DNA from: Lachnospira sp. UBA5912
GTDB lineage: Bacteria > Bacillota > Clostridia > Lachnospirales > Lachnospiraceae
Assembly: GCA_002435585.1 (NCBI GenBank)
Contig: DJDY01000144.1
Location: forward strand, 1-13,819
Direction: 5' to 3'
DNA length: 13,819 nt
How positions within the stretch are numbered: the first letter of the stretch is position 1; each line of letters opens with the position of its first letter. This document shows positions 6,156 to 13,278 of the stretch, piece by piece. The notes under the pieces are model-generated. The model saw only the letters and a program-made list of their open reading frames with translations. It did not search any database and was not told the DNA's origin. Position numbers and translations under genes: made by a program.

Positions 6156-7364
6156 ATGCATATTCTTGAATTTGAACATAAGCACTTCGGTGTTGAAGAT
6201 ATGAAAGAAATACTTCCCACCATGGGACATGAACTCACAGTTATATCAACTCCGCTTATACTGGAACGTACAAGCGAAGAGTTTGACAGGCTGTTTGATA
6301 AGCTAGTTATAGGTAATGCTGCCATATCTGATAGACACACCAAATACGATGCTGTATTTACTTTTAACTACAGCGTTGTCGTATCAAACTGCTGTAACCG
6401 CCACAACATACCTTATATAGCATGGGTATATGACAGTCCTCTCCTTACAATATACTCATATACCATAACCAACCCATGCAACCACATATTCCTTTTTGAC
6501 AGCGCACAGTACCTTGAGTTTAAGAATGGCGGAATCGATACAGTGTACTATATGCCGCTTGCTGCCAATACTGACAGACTGGATAAACTCACCCTGAATG
6601 AACATATTCATCAGGTGTTTGATAGTGATATATCATTCGTAGGCTCTATGTACAACGAAAAAGGAAACTTTTACGATAGAATCTATGACAAGCTGAGTCC
6701 CTGGACGAGAGGTTATCTTGATGCCATCATAGCCGCCCAGCAGAATGTATATGGAATGAACTTCCTTGAAGATATGCTGTCTGGAACACCAAAAAACAAC
6801 AAAATCCTTGGCGAGCTTATGCGTGTGGAACCTTACACTCCTAACCATGACGGCGTAGAAACACCTGCATATGCGTATGCCAACTACTTTCTTGCAAGAA
6901 AGGTCGCACAGAATGAACGTAAATCCCTCCTGTCCGCTGTGTCAGAACATTTTAAGACGAAACTGTATACACATAACAAAACACCTGATATGCCACACGT
7001 CATAAACCAGGGACCTATCGACTTCTACGACAATATGCCTTATGTGTTCAAATGCAGCAAAATCAACTTAAACATAACACTACGCAGCATAAAAAACGGA
7101 ATTCCACTAAGATGTATGGACATCATGGGAGCTGGCGGCTTTCTTATGACAAACTTTCAGGCTGACCTGCTTAACCACTTCGTTCCTGATGTTGATTTTG
7201 TATACTTTGAATCAAAGGATGACCTCATAAGCAAATGTGACTACTACTTAAAGCACGAGGATGAACGTATGGAAATCGCTGCTAATGGGCATAAAAAAGT
7301 CACGCAACTACATAACTACAGAACAAGACTTCGTGAAATATTTGATATATGTGGGCTCTCATAA
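6156..7364 (+). CDS. CgeB/DUF3880-type glycosyltransferase C
   Basis: This 402-residue protein has the same plan as glycosyltransferases A and B. It begins MHILEFEHKHFG, then WVYDSPLL (90-97), NPCNHIFLFD (106-115), MPLAANTDRLD (133-143), SDISFVGSMY (157-166), and the C-terminal block KINLNITLRS (302-311) with MDIMGAGGFLMTN (321-333) and YYLKHEDER (363-371). DUF3880 plus Glyco_trans_1_2 is the expected domain order. It is likely a cytoplasmic nucleotide-sugar-dependent transferase. The start is fixed: an in-frame stop sits at 6147-6149 and no other ATG lies between. No convincing Shine-Dalgarno precedes it; the nearest AAAGG is about 85 bases upstream, so initiation may be weak, unusual or leaderless. 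It is a single plus-strand gene between minus-strand units. It looks closer to A than to B (for example SDISF(I/V)GS and DERMEIA shared with A). The substrate is unknown. Confidence 0.88.
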   Translation: MHILEFEHKHFGVEDMKEILPTMGHELTVISTPLILERTSEEFDRLFDKLVIGNAAISDRHTKYDAVFTFNYSVVVSNCCNRHNIPYIAWVYDSPLLTIYSYTITNPCNHIFLFDSAQYLEFKNGGIDTVYYMPLAANTDRLDKLTLNEHIHQVFDSDISFVGSMYNEKGNFYDRIYDKLSPWTRGYLDAIIAAQQNVYGMNFLEDMLSGTPKNNKILGELMRVEPYTPNHDGVETPAYAYANYFLARKVAQNERKSLLSAVSEHFKTKLYTHNKTPDMPHVINQGPIDFYDNMPYVFKCSKINLNITLRSIKNGIPLRCMDIMGAGGFLMTNFQADLLNHFVPDVDFVYFESKDDLISKCDYYLKHEDERMEIAANGHKKVTQLHNYRTRLREIFDICGLS

Positions 7365-7380
7365 AGCCCACATATATCAA
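7342..7380. terminator. Perfect 16-bp stem-loop at the end of glycosyltransferase C
   Basis: Arms 7342-7357 and 7365-7380 are perfectly complementary over 16 bp (core GTGGGCT / AGCCCAC), with a 7-base loop CTCATAA. The stop codon TAA (7362-7364) lies in the loop, so the left arm is coding sequence for the last residues. No U-run follows on either strand. The strength and placement suggest termination or 3'-end protection between convergent genes. Confidence 0.6.
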
Positions 7381-7475
7381 CATAACTTCAAGCTTAATTC
7401 AAACTTCTGTCATTATTTTTTATCATATAAAACTAGTGATGTTATGTTAGTGCTAAGTGAGGATTTTAATTATCC

Positions 7476-7497
7476 ATTTTATATTCTTCTATAAAAT
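7476..7497. terminator. Small AT stem-loop overlapping the stop of the 77-codon ORF
   Basis: ATTTTATA (7476-7483) and TATAAAAT (7490-7497) pair over 8 bp with a 6-base loop. The minus-strand stop TAG (7489-7491) overlaps it. The stem is pure A-T and weak. It may be the vestigial 3' end of a lost gene or chance. Confidence 0.25.
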
Positions 7498-7722
7498 ACT
7501 CATCTTCTCAATCCTGCACTCTTGTTTTTTAAATTCCCCACCATGACTTTCACCAGTATCATAATTGACTCCGACAAGAACAACTTCGCCAAAATATCCT
7601 TTCAGGCTCTCAACAGTTACTGCAACAGATTTTAATGACACATTATATCCATTAACTTTCTTGGCAATAAATCTGTTTTTATAAAAGCTCGAATGTTTAA
7701 GCAATTCATCCTTATTATGCAA
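7489..7722 (-). pseudogene. Remnant ORF, possibly the C-terminal tail of a PD-(D/E)XK nuclease/ATPase-type protein
   Basis: A 77-codon frame opens at a TTG (7722) that lies inside the glycosyltransferase scar. There is no ribosome site of its own, so it is probably not an independent gene. The C-terminal half, with GEVVLVGVNYD (45-55) and KKQECRIEKM (65-74), resembles the end of bacterial AAA-ATPase/DUF1703 PD-(D/E)XK proteins, which commonly finish with a strand like LLVGINYD followed by a cysteine-containing ECxIE strand. The proposal is that only this tail survives, after recombination fused it to a transferase fragment. The match is from memory and modest. It could instead be an unrelated small protein. 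Confidence 0.35.
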
Positions 7723-7798
7723 GTGACATCTGATTATAATAATTTACAGATCCTCACTGCTTAACACCTGACAATCTGTCATCATTATCAGAAGAATA
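7717..7798 (-). pseudogene. 82-bp scar of a glycosyltransferase B-like gene
   Basis: Bases 7717-7798 align without gaps to 4918-4999 inside glycosyltransferase B, with 74 of 82 identical by my count, in the same orientation. The homology stops abruptly at both ends. In the reading frame of B the segment would code for the region around DRLPGV and YYNQMPLA, but it carries a TGA stop where B has Cys. This is the trace of a former paralog or of a partial duplication, now dead. The stretch 7799-7847 that follows holds no recognisable feature. 7365-7488 holds only the two stem-loops listed. Confidence 0.8.
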
Positions 7799-7847
7799 TT
7801 AACTAATGCTGATTCCATCATATAAATAAATGTAAAATAGGTACGAA

Positions 7848-10490
7848 TTACTTGGTAACTAATAATGAAACCAGCTTAATTCCTCCTCTTCTCGTTTTGT
7901 TATAACCTAATGCATATCTTATATTCTCTGCAATATAATATTCTCCATCAGCTTCCTTTAAATACCCAAATCTCTCAAGTGATTTGATATCATCATTAGA
8001 TAATTTTTCAAGCACTTCTAAAATTAATGGATCTTGTTTTTTTGATACTGGTATCTCCTCTAGTTTCTTAAAACTGCTTTGAAGCTGATATATTTCCGCC
8101 TTAACCTCTTTAAGTTTTTGCTCAGATGCTTTAATTATAGCCTTTTTCATAACATCAGGTGTCAAAAGCCTATCTCTAAAATCACGTTTTATACTGGTAT
8201 CTTCAGTTGCATACTGCAAAAATCTTACAATATCTCTTGCCTGCAACTGACCATTAAAGTCTGATAAAGATGCAAGTACCCATCTTATTGTACCTGCGGT
8301 TTTAGAACCATCCGGTCCCATCTTTTTACCCCATAATCTATTAAGATTATTCTCTATTGTCTCTGACGAAAGATTATATACTGGTATATTCTCCTTATCT
8401 TCTATTAGTTGCAATCCTATCTCTTCTGCAGCATTATCTGCAAGCTTCCACGCCAACTTTAAAGCATCTGCCTGCGACCAGTTGAGCTCATATGATTGAT
8501 ACTGATTTCTAAATTGCTCAAAATTAACATCCATAGCCAATTCAGCAATATCTTTCCTTAAAAAGGCAATCATTCCTATATTATCAAGCTGATATTCATT
8601 AATATGATTCATAACATTTTTACATATAGCCTTGATGCCCGACTTTCCAATATTTTCTCCTATTATTTCCGAAAATAAAGTTTCCAATCCATCAAATATA
8701 AATACTATTTTTTTATTAATATCAGATAAATATTGATCTAATTCATTCCAATTAGATACATTATCAAACTTATCCAATATCATATGTTCCCATAATGCTG
8801 TCCATTCATTCTCTCTTATTTTGTTATCTATAGCATCCTTTATCATACCCTCGTTATCAGATAACATATCATCTTTTATATGAATATTAGGAATACTTTC
8901 ATTACATCTATCACTGCATTCTCTGATTAATCCCATGAATTTAATTCTATCTTCTGAACATAACATGGGACATATTAATATTTCAGGCTCATCATCTATA
9001 TTACCACCAATAATGTTTATAAATTTGTTCCACGTACCTGCTGCCATCATCTGTTTATATAAATATGTTTTTCCAGAACCTTTAGCTCCCAATATATTAA
9101 TCTTAGGCATATCAGTTGTCAAATTGACGAGCCTCATTATAGCACTGGTTATCAGTAGATTACTCTTATCATCTGCCTCAGCTGTTACATTATTACATGC
9201 AATTTCATGAAGTTTCTCTCTAAACTTTTTAATATCCTCTATGCTAAACTGCTCTGTATATTGTGACTTTGAAAATATCCCCTTAACAAGTTCCTCATAT
9301 GACGAAGTTACTTTATATGCCTTACTTAATTTCTTACATATATCTTCTAAATCCCCCAAATGAATTAACTGTGGATCATTCTCAACTTCAATTATATCTT
9401 CTATTTTTGCTATACATTCGGACATGTCATCTTCTAAGTCCTTGCTATATGACAGTAACCTCTCATATATGTCATCTTTTTGTGTTCGTGTTATTACATT
9501 ATCATCAACTTTAGTCAGAACTATATTGCTGATTTTATTGTTGCTTTGCTTTATTAGCTGCTTTAATAATAATTCTGTTCCTACAATCGACTGCTCAGAA
9601 GTAGATGTCACTATTACCTTATTAACACGTGAATCAAACAACAATGGTGCCGAGTATTCACTTATACCAGCTCTTAAATCTACTAATACCATGTCAACTT
9701 CTAACATCTTTCCCAATGTCGAAAGTGCATCTGTGATTATATATTTATTCTTATCTCCATTCATTATCCTTTCAGAATTTGAATACACATCCAACAGTTG
9801 ACTATCATATCTATATGCAGGAAGAAAAATTTGATCAGCATTAACTTTACCAGTATCAAAATTCAATACCATATTCTTCATTATAGTCTTTATACTATTA
9901 TACACTTCCTCATCAATTCCCTTTGAACTAATTATATTAAGTAAATCAATATAACTAAATGCATAATCGCCATTTTCCTGTTTCCCAAGCCATGTTAATC
10001 CTGGAGCTTCTATATCTCCATCGACTATAAGTACCTTTTTTTCAATTCCATACTGTTCAACCATATCTCTTACAAATGTAATTAACGATAATGTTCTTCC
10101 AACCCCACCTTTAAATGAATGAAAAGCCATAACATCAACACCTGGCAAATTTCCAGATTTGCTTACATTTTCTCCTGTAATATAGGAAAAATCCTTAAAC
10201 AAAGGATATGGATTAACTTTATTATCATATATATCACTTTCTTCAAACTCAATTTCAAGTTCAACCTTAGTTTTAGATAAAATTATTTTGTGATCTTTAT
10301 AATCCGCTTTTAAAAGAGCTTTTAAAAATTCATATGACTTTTCTTTTAACTCAATAGAGATATTGCAGCTATATATAACAAGTTCATCACTATATACAGA
10401 TATGTGACTCCATTCTTCTGGCCAACACTCCTTATTCATATATAAAATTCTTTCAACATCCTGCCAAGCATATAATCTGAAATATTTCAT
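7848..10490 (-). CDS. Dual-NTPase protein: KGGVGR-type MinD/ParA-like domain plus AAA/STAND-like P-loop domain
   Basis: This protein has 880 residues from ATG 10490 (MKYFRLYAWQD). A longer frame from ATG 10517 is rejected because it would overlap the gene before it and bury the ribosome site GAGGAG (10502-10507). Domain order: an N-terminal segment of about 100 residues; a deviant Walker A SFKGGVGRT (125-133) in which Arg replaces the usual Walker lysine while the signature lysine (127) is kept; VDGDIEAPGL (156-165); MVLVDLRAG (267-275). A second P-loop GAKGSGKT (468-475) follows with Walker B VFIFDGLETL (596-605) and an arginine in AFLRKDI (642-648). The far C-terminus (about 780-880) is helical, then winged-helix-like. 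The first domain matches the 'KGGVGR-motif variant' ATPases; the second resembles Sll1717-type/STAND P-loop ATPases. No membrane segment is seen. It follows the HEPN-like gene after 4 bases and is translationally coupled to it. A signalling or defence switch is inferred. No glycan role is apparent. Confidence 0.88.
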   Translation of the reverse strand: MKYFRLYAWQDVERILYMNKECWPEEWSHISVYSDELVIYSCNISIELKEKSYEFLKALLKADYKDHKIILSKTKVELEIEFEESDIYDNKVNPYPLFKDFSYITGENVSKSGNLPGVDVMAFHSFKGGVGRTLSLITFVRDMVEQYGIEKKVLIVDGDIEAPGLTWLGKQENGDYAFSYIDLLNIISSKGIDEEVYNSIKTIMKNMVLNFDTGKVNADQIFLPAYRYDSQLLDVYSNSERIMNGDKNKYIITDALSTLGKMLEVDMVLVDLRAGISEYSAPLLFDSRVNKVIVTSTSEQSIVGTELLLKQLIKQSNNKISNIVLTKVDDNVITRTQKDDIYERLLSYSKDLEDDMSECIAKIEDIIEVENDPQLIHLGDLEDICKKLSKAYKVTSSYEELVKGIFSKSQYTEQFSIEDIKKFREKLHEIACNNVTAEADDKSNLLITSAIMRLVNLTTDMPKINILGAKGSGKTYLYKQMMAAGTWNKFINIIGGNIDDEPEILICPMLCSEDRIKFMGLIRECSDRCNESIPNIHIKDDMLSDNEGMIKDAIDNKIRENEWTALWEHMILDKFDNVSNWNELDQYLSDINKKIVFIFDGLETLFSEIIGENIGKSGIKAICKNVMNHINEYQLDNIGMIAFLRKDIAELAMDVNFEQFRNQYQSYELNWSQADALKLAWKLADNAAEEIGLQLIEDKENIPVYNLSSETIENNLNRLWGKKMGPDGSKTAGTIRWVLASLSDFNGQLQARDIVRFLQYATEDTSIKRDFRDRLLTPDVMKKAIIKASEQKLKEVKAEIYQLQSSFKKLEEIPVSKKQDPLILEVLEKLSNDDIKSLERFGYLKEADGEYYIAENIRYALGYNKTRRGGIKLVSLLVTK

Positions 10491-10494
10491 TTTA

Positions 10495-10920
10495 TTATCT
10501 TCTCCTCTCAATATCATGCAATAATTCCAATGCCATATTCATATTTTCTTCTATTAAGTTAATTTTATCTCTATCCTCTGTTCGTATAGCAATTCCATAT
10601 CTCCACATTTCCTGATATGCTCCTGAACTAATTTCATCTCCATACTTGCTGATAACTGTTGGAAACTTACATTTTCCACATATGCCAATATTCTTAAGTA
10701 ATTCTTTTATGTCATGCATATTATTTCTATATTCATCTGGAACATTATTATAAAGCTTATATCCATTATCTTTCATATACTGATATTTAGCTCCACATTC
10801 CACCGAGTAAAACAAAAGCATTCTTCTTGCATTATCATCTTCTATACCTTTTGCTGCTTTCTCATGCCTGTCTCTACTTTTCTTTAAATCACTATATCCC
10901 ACATTTCGCATTTTGCCCAT
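10495..10920 (-). CDS. Small HEPN-like helical protein, partner of the dual NTPase
   Basis: This 141-residue, charged, all-helical-looking protein lacks a signal peptide or membrane segment. The stretch LLFYSVECGAKYQYMK (35-50) resembles the helix of HEPN-fold proteins that reads like YYAVECGLKALL, and is followed by YRNNMHDIKELL (64-75). An R-x3-H (R65, H69) could represent a variant of the HEPN RNase motif (usually R-x4-6-H), but it is too short to count as canonical. A CxxC (C81, C84) could bind metal or form a disulfide. The start at 10920 has GAGGAG 11 bases upstream. It is the first gene of a two-gene unit; its last codons contain the ribosome site of the NTPase gene. HEPN proteins often act as RNases or regulators in toxin-antitoxin and anti-phage systems, so an effector or adaptor role is proposed. 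The HEPN call is by eye; another helical bundle remains possible. Confidence 0.7.
   Translation of the reverse strand: MGKMRNVGYSDLKKSRDRHEKAAKGIEDDNARRMLLFYSVECGAKYQYMKDNGYKLYNNVPDEYRNNMHDIKELLKNIGICGKCKFPTVISKYGDEISSGAYQEMWRYGIAIRTEDRDKINLIEENMNMALELLHDIERRR
10502..10507 (-). promoter_or_regulatory. Ribosome binding site of the dual NTPase inside the HEPN-like gene
   Basis: GAGGAG on the minus strand lies in the final arginine codons of the HEPN-like gene, 11 bases before ATG 10490. The upstream stop codon TAA (10495-10497) falls between the site and that ATG. This decides the NTPase start and implies coupled translation and fixed stoichiometry. Confidence 0.65.
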
Positions 10921-11012
10921 AGTACTTCTAACTCCTCTTCAATCTGAATTATTCTAAAATTATTATTCATAATTTACATAATTTCCATTGATTAATTTAT
11001 ATCATACATTTC

Positions 11013-11042
11013 ATTATAATACTAGATTTTTTATTCAAATAA
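11013..11042 (-). promoter_or_regulatory. Possible promoter of the HEPN-like/NTPase unit
   Basis: On the minus strand a perfect TATAAT lies at 11013-11018, with TTATTT at 11037-11042 as a weak -35 at 18 bases. It sits about 95 bases upstream of the HEPN-like start, within the 168-base gap after the large glycosyltransferase gene. An independent promoter fits the idea that this pair is a separate module. The match rests mainly on the -10. Confidence 0.35.
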
Positions 11043-11044
11043 TT

Positions 11045-11073
11045 AATAAACATACTTATGTATTTTGTTTATT
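11045..11073 (-). terminator. Weak AT-rich stem-loop after the large glycosyltransferase gene
   Basis: AATAAAC (11045-11051) and GTTTATT (11067-11073) can pair over 7 bp, and an alternative inner hairpin ACATA/TATGT (11050-11061) competes. On the minus strand the stem follows the stop at 11089 by about 15 bases. It has no GC core and only a loose AT tail, so termination would be inefficient. Confidence 0.25.
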
Positions 11074-11088
11074 CATAACTATATATCA

Positions 11089-13170
11089 TTATTCATTTAC
11101 AACATATTCTAAGAACTCCTCCACCCTTGCCTTCCACGTATGCTTACCCCTTGCCAGCATATACGCATTACCTGCTATATTCTGCCTGTATTCATCATCC
11201 GACAACAATCTGCTTATAATATCTGGCAATTTATCAAGCCTTTCCAGATCATACATAACAATATTCTCATGATTATCAAAATTCTTTTCAAGATACTCTG
11301 ATGAATCGGTTAGACACACCGCACCTGATAAGCATATGTTGGCTATTCTCTCCGTCATACCTGACTTATGCCATGTCATAATATTAAGTCCTATTCTTGA
11401 ATGTCCCCATACCTTTAAAGCTTCATCAACCGACACTGCATTATGTATTATCAGATTATCTTTATACATGCCATCATATCTTTTCCAAGTTTCACCAAAA
11501 ACATCTATCTTTATTCCAGATTTTATAATAGCTTCTATAACTTTAATCCGGTAATCATACACTATCTTTCTGCACACATTCTGCAAAGAACACAATATAT
11601 CAAGAAACCGTTCTTCACTGACATCAAGTTTCTTCTCTTTAAGCAGCTTATCAAGTCCCTGTTCAAACGTATATGCAGGATTACACATCATATAATCATA
11701 ATAAACTTTCTGGAATTCATCCTGTATAACTTCATCACCAAGTACATGATATGAACCTATGAAAACAATATCATACTTGCGTTCACAACTATTGATACTG
11801 ATATATCCGGCATCTTCACCTCCCGGCGGTAACTGAATTGCATTATGTATATGATAATATTTTCTCATGAATTCTGCATAATATCTATCCTGGCACAACA
11901 TATGATAGCTGTCGTCTGTCTTTTCCAGCATATCCTTAAAATACACCGGATGGTCAAACCAGAATATATATTTAGGACAATCAATAGTCTTAAAATATTC
12001 CTTGAACAATACAGGTGCCTGAAAGCCTACAATTCCCTTCAACACATGTTTTTCTATATAGCTAAGTTCTACCGTTTTCCCATATGAACCATCAGATGTT
12101 ATAACAGCCTGGCCGCTCTCAATAAGTTCTTTTATCAGGCATACAGCAAATCTATTCAAAACCCCATAACAGATATCATCACCCATTATTATATAAAAAG
12201 GAGCTGTATCAGTTTCTACCCTTTTATACAACTCACTATTGTTTAAAAAATCCATTACATATGCATTAAAAGTATCCACCTGCCCTGCATCTGCTGCATA
12301 TGATGTCATATTATCAAGCACATTTTCCAGCAGACCATCATTCTTAAGAACACACATATACTTTCTTATAACATATGCATACGTTAACAAGATATTGTTT
12401 TTTCGTTCTGTTACCGACATGTTATTGTTTATTATACTATTTTCATTGTCATTTATATCATCCCCACCAAATATTTGAATACATCTAATGTTACTATTCA
12501 TCCTATTTTCATTACACTTTGTATCAGCCTCACACTCCACACCATACACTCCACATACATTATCATCATAATGCTCATACTCCACTCTAAGCGCCATCTC
12601 ATATATATCACCGCATTTTAACTGCCTGTTGAAACAACCTATATCACCTAAAACTGACTTTTTAAGTATCACTGCATATGGTTTCATATCAAGACAATTA
12701 ACCAGCGTATTAAAATGCATATTCCCCTGCAATATTCCCTCACCAAATATAACCATGTCATAATTCATAAGGAATGGGGCTTCCATGATAATCTGGCTTA
12801 TCTCAGTGCTATTGGTATAACTGGTGTTAATAAATGCTATGTAGTCTGCATCACAGGATTTTATAAGATAGTTTTTGTATTCAACATTATCGAATTTATC
12901 ATCCGGGATTTCATTATACATTATCAAGACACCATTAGTTGATGAATATAATCCACAATTATTATCATCTTTAACATCTTTTATGTGGCTATCACTGCTT
13001 TCTCCACATATCATATCCATATTTCTGATTTCTTTATTGTCATTTGTTTTATTAATTTTCTTTGTATTTCTATTAATGTTATTGCTGTCTGCCTTATTCA
13101 TTTTTTCTGCATTTCTATTGATTCTGTCCATTTTTTCCACTTTGCCATACGCACTATCATAATTCTGCAT
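11089..13170 (-). CDS. Large CgeB-type glycosyltransferase with low-complexity N-terminus
   Basis: This protein has 693 residues. Residues 1-75 are Asn/Lys/Asp-rich with a 15-residue repeat. Residues 80-200 look GT-A-like: VLIMYNE (81-87), DADYIAFINTSY (107-118) and NYDMVIFGEG (136-145). The metal-binding motif is unclear. About 215-260 is a second Asn-rich linker. Residues 325-690 form a CgeB/Glyco_trans_1_2 module: FYIIMGDD (325-332), IFWFDHPVYF (402-411), YDIVFIGSYH (466-475), SRIGLNIMTW (591-600), ERIANICLSGAVCLT (607-621) and GKHTWKARV (675-683). It is therefore probably a two-domain sugar transferase. It follows the CDP-glycerol transferase-like gene by 108 bases on the same strand, so both may serve one polymer. 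The start is uncertain. No Shine-Dalgarno precedes ATG 13170, and translation could begin further in (for example Met84 of VLIMYNE), which would remove the repeat region. It is distant from glycosyltransferases A-C. Confidence 0.82.
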   Translation of the reverse strand: MQNYDSAYGKVEKMDRINRNAEKMNKADSNNINRNTKKINKTNDNKEIRNMDMICGESSDSHIKDVKDDNNCGLYSSTNGVLIMYNEIPDDKFDNVEYKNYLIKSCDADYIAFINTSYTNSTEISQIIMEAPFLMNYDMVIFGEGILQGNMHFNTLVNCLDMKPYAVILKKSVLGDIGCFNRQLKCGDIYEMALRVEYEHYDDNVCGVYGVECEADTKCNENRMNSNIRCIQIFGGDDINDNENSIINNNMSVTERKNNILLTYAYVIRKYMCVLKNDGLLENVLDNMTSYAADAGQVDTFNAYVMDFLNNSELYKRVETDTAPFYIIMGDDICYGVLNRFAVCLIKELIESGQAVITSDGSYGKTVELSYIEKHVLKGIVGFQAPVLFKEYFKTIDCPKYIFWFDHPVYFKDMLEKTDDSYHMLCQDRYYAEFMRKYYHIHNAIQLPPGGEDAGYISINSCERKYDIVFIGSYHVLGDEVIQDEFQKVYYDYMMCNPAYTFEQGLDKLLKEKKLDVSEERFLDILCSLQNVCRKIVYDYRIKVIEAIIKSGIKIDVFGETWKRYDGMYKDNLIIHNAVSVDEALKVWGHSRIGLNIMTWHKSGMTERIANICLSGAVCLTDSSEYLEKNFDNHENIVMYDLERLDKLPDIISRLLSDDEYRQNIAGNAYMLARGKHTWKARVEEFLEYVVNE
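13033..13122 (-). repeat. Two 45-bp imperfect tandem repeats in the large glycosyltransferase gene
   Basis: Units 13033-13077 and 13078-13122 match at 33 of 45 positions by my count. On the minus strand they code for INRNAEKMNKADSNN and INRNTKKINKTNDNK, in frame. A partial further unit (EKMDR) precedes them. The segment lies at the uncertain N-terminus and is probably disordered. Confidence 0.7.
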
Positions 13171-13278
13171 GCATTACATCTATTTTTTGCCAAACTTTTT
13201 TAATTTTTAGAAAAATCACTCACCGATTTTATACTATATCAATCACATCATTCTATTATGCTAATTACAGCTACACCT

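Noticed and set aside
7365..7847. Insertion sequence as the cause of the scar region
   Set aside because: No terminal inverted repeats, target duplication or transposase fragment could be seen; the matches are to a neighbouring transferase gene.
8935..9801. Plus-strand open frames inside the dual-NTPase gene
   Set aside because: They are antisense shadows of a gene with clear Walker motifs; the translations look random and hydrophobic.
10491..10517. Longer start (ATG 10517) for the dual NTPase
   Set aside because: It would overlap the HEPN-like gene and has no ribosome site, whereas ATG 10490 has GAGGAG 11 bases upstream.
12875..13203. Plus-strand frames opposite the repeat-rich start of the large glycosyltransferase, with Ile/Leu/Phe-rich translations resembling a membrane protein
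   Set aside because: The hydrophobicity is the complement of Asn/Lys/Asp-rich codons. No ribosome site or family resemblance supports them, although the sense start is itself uncertain.
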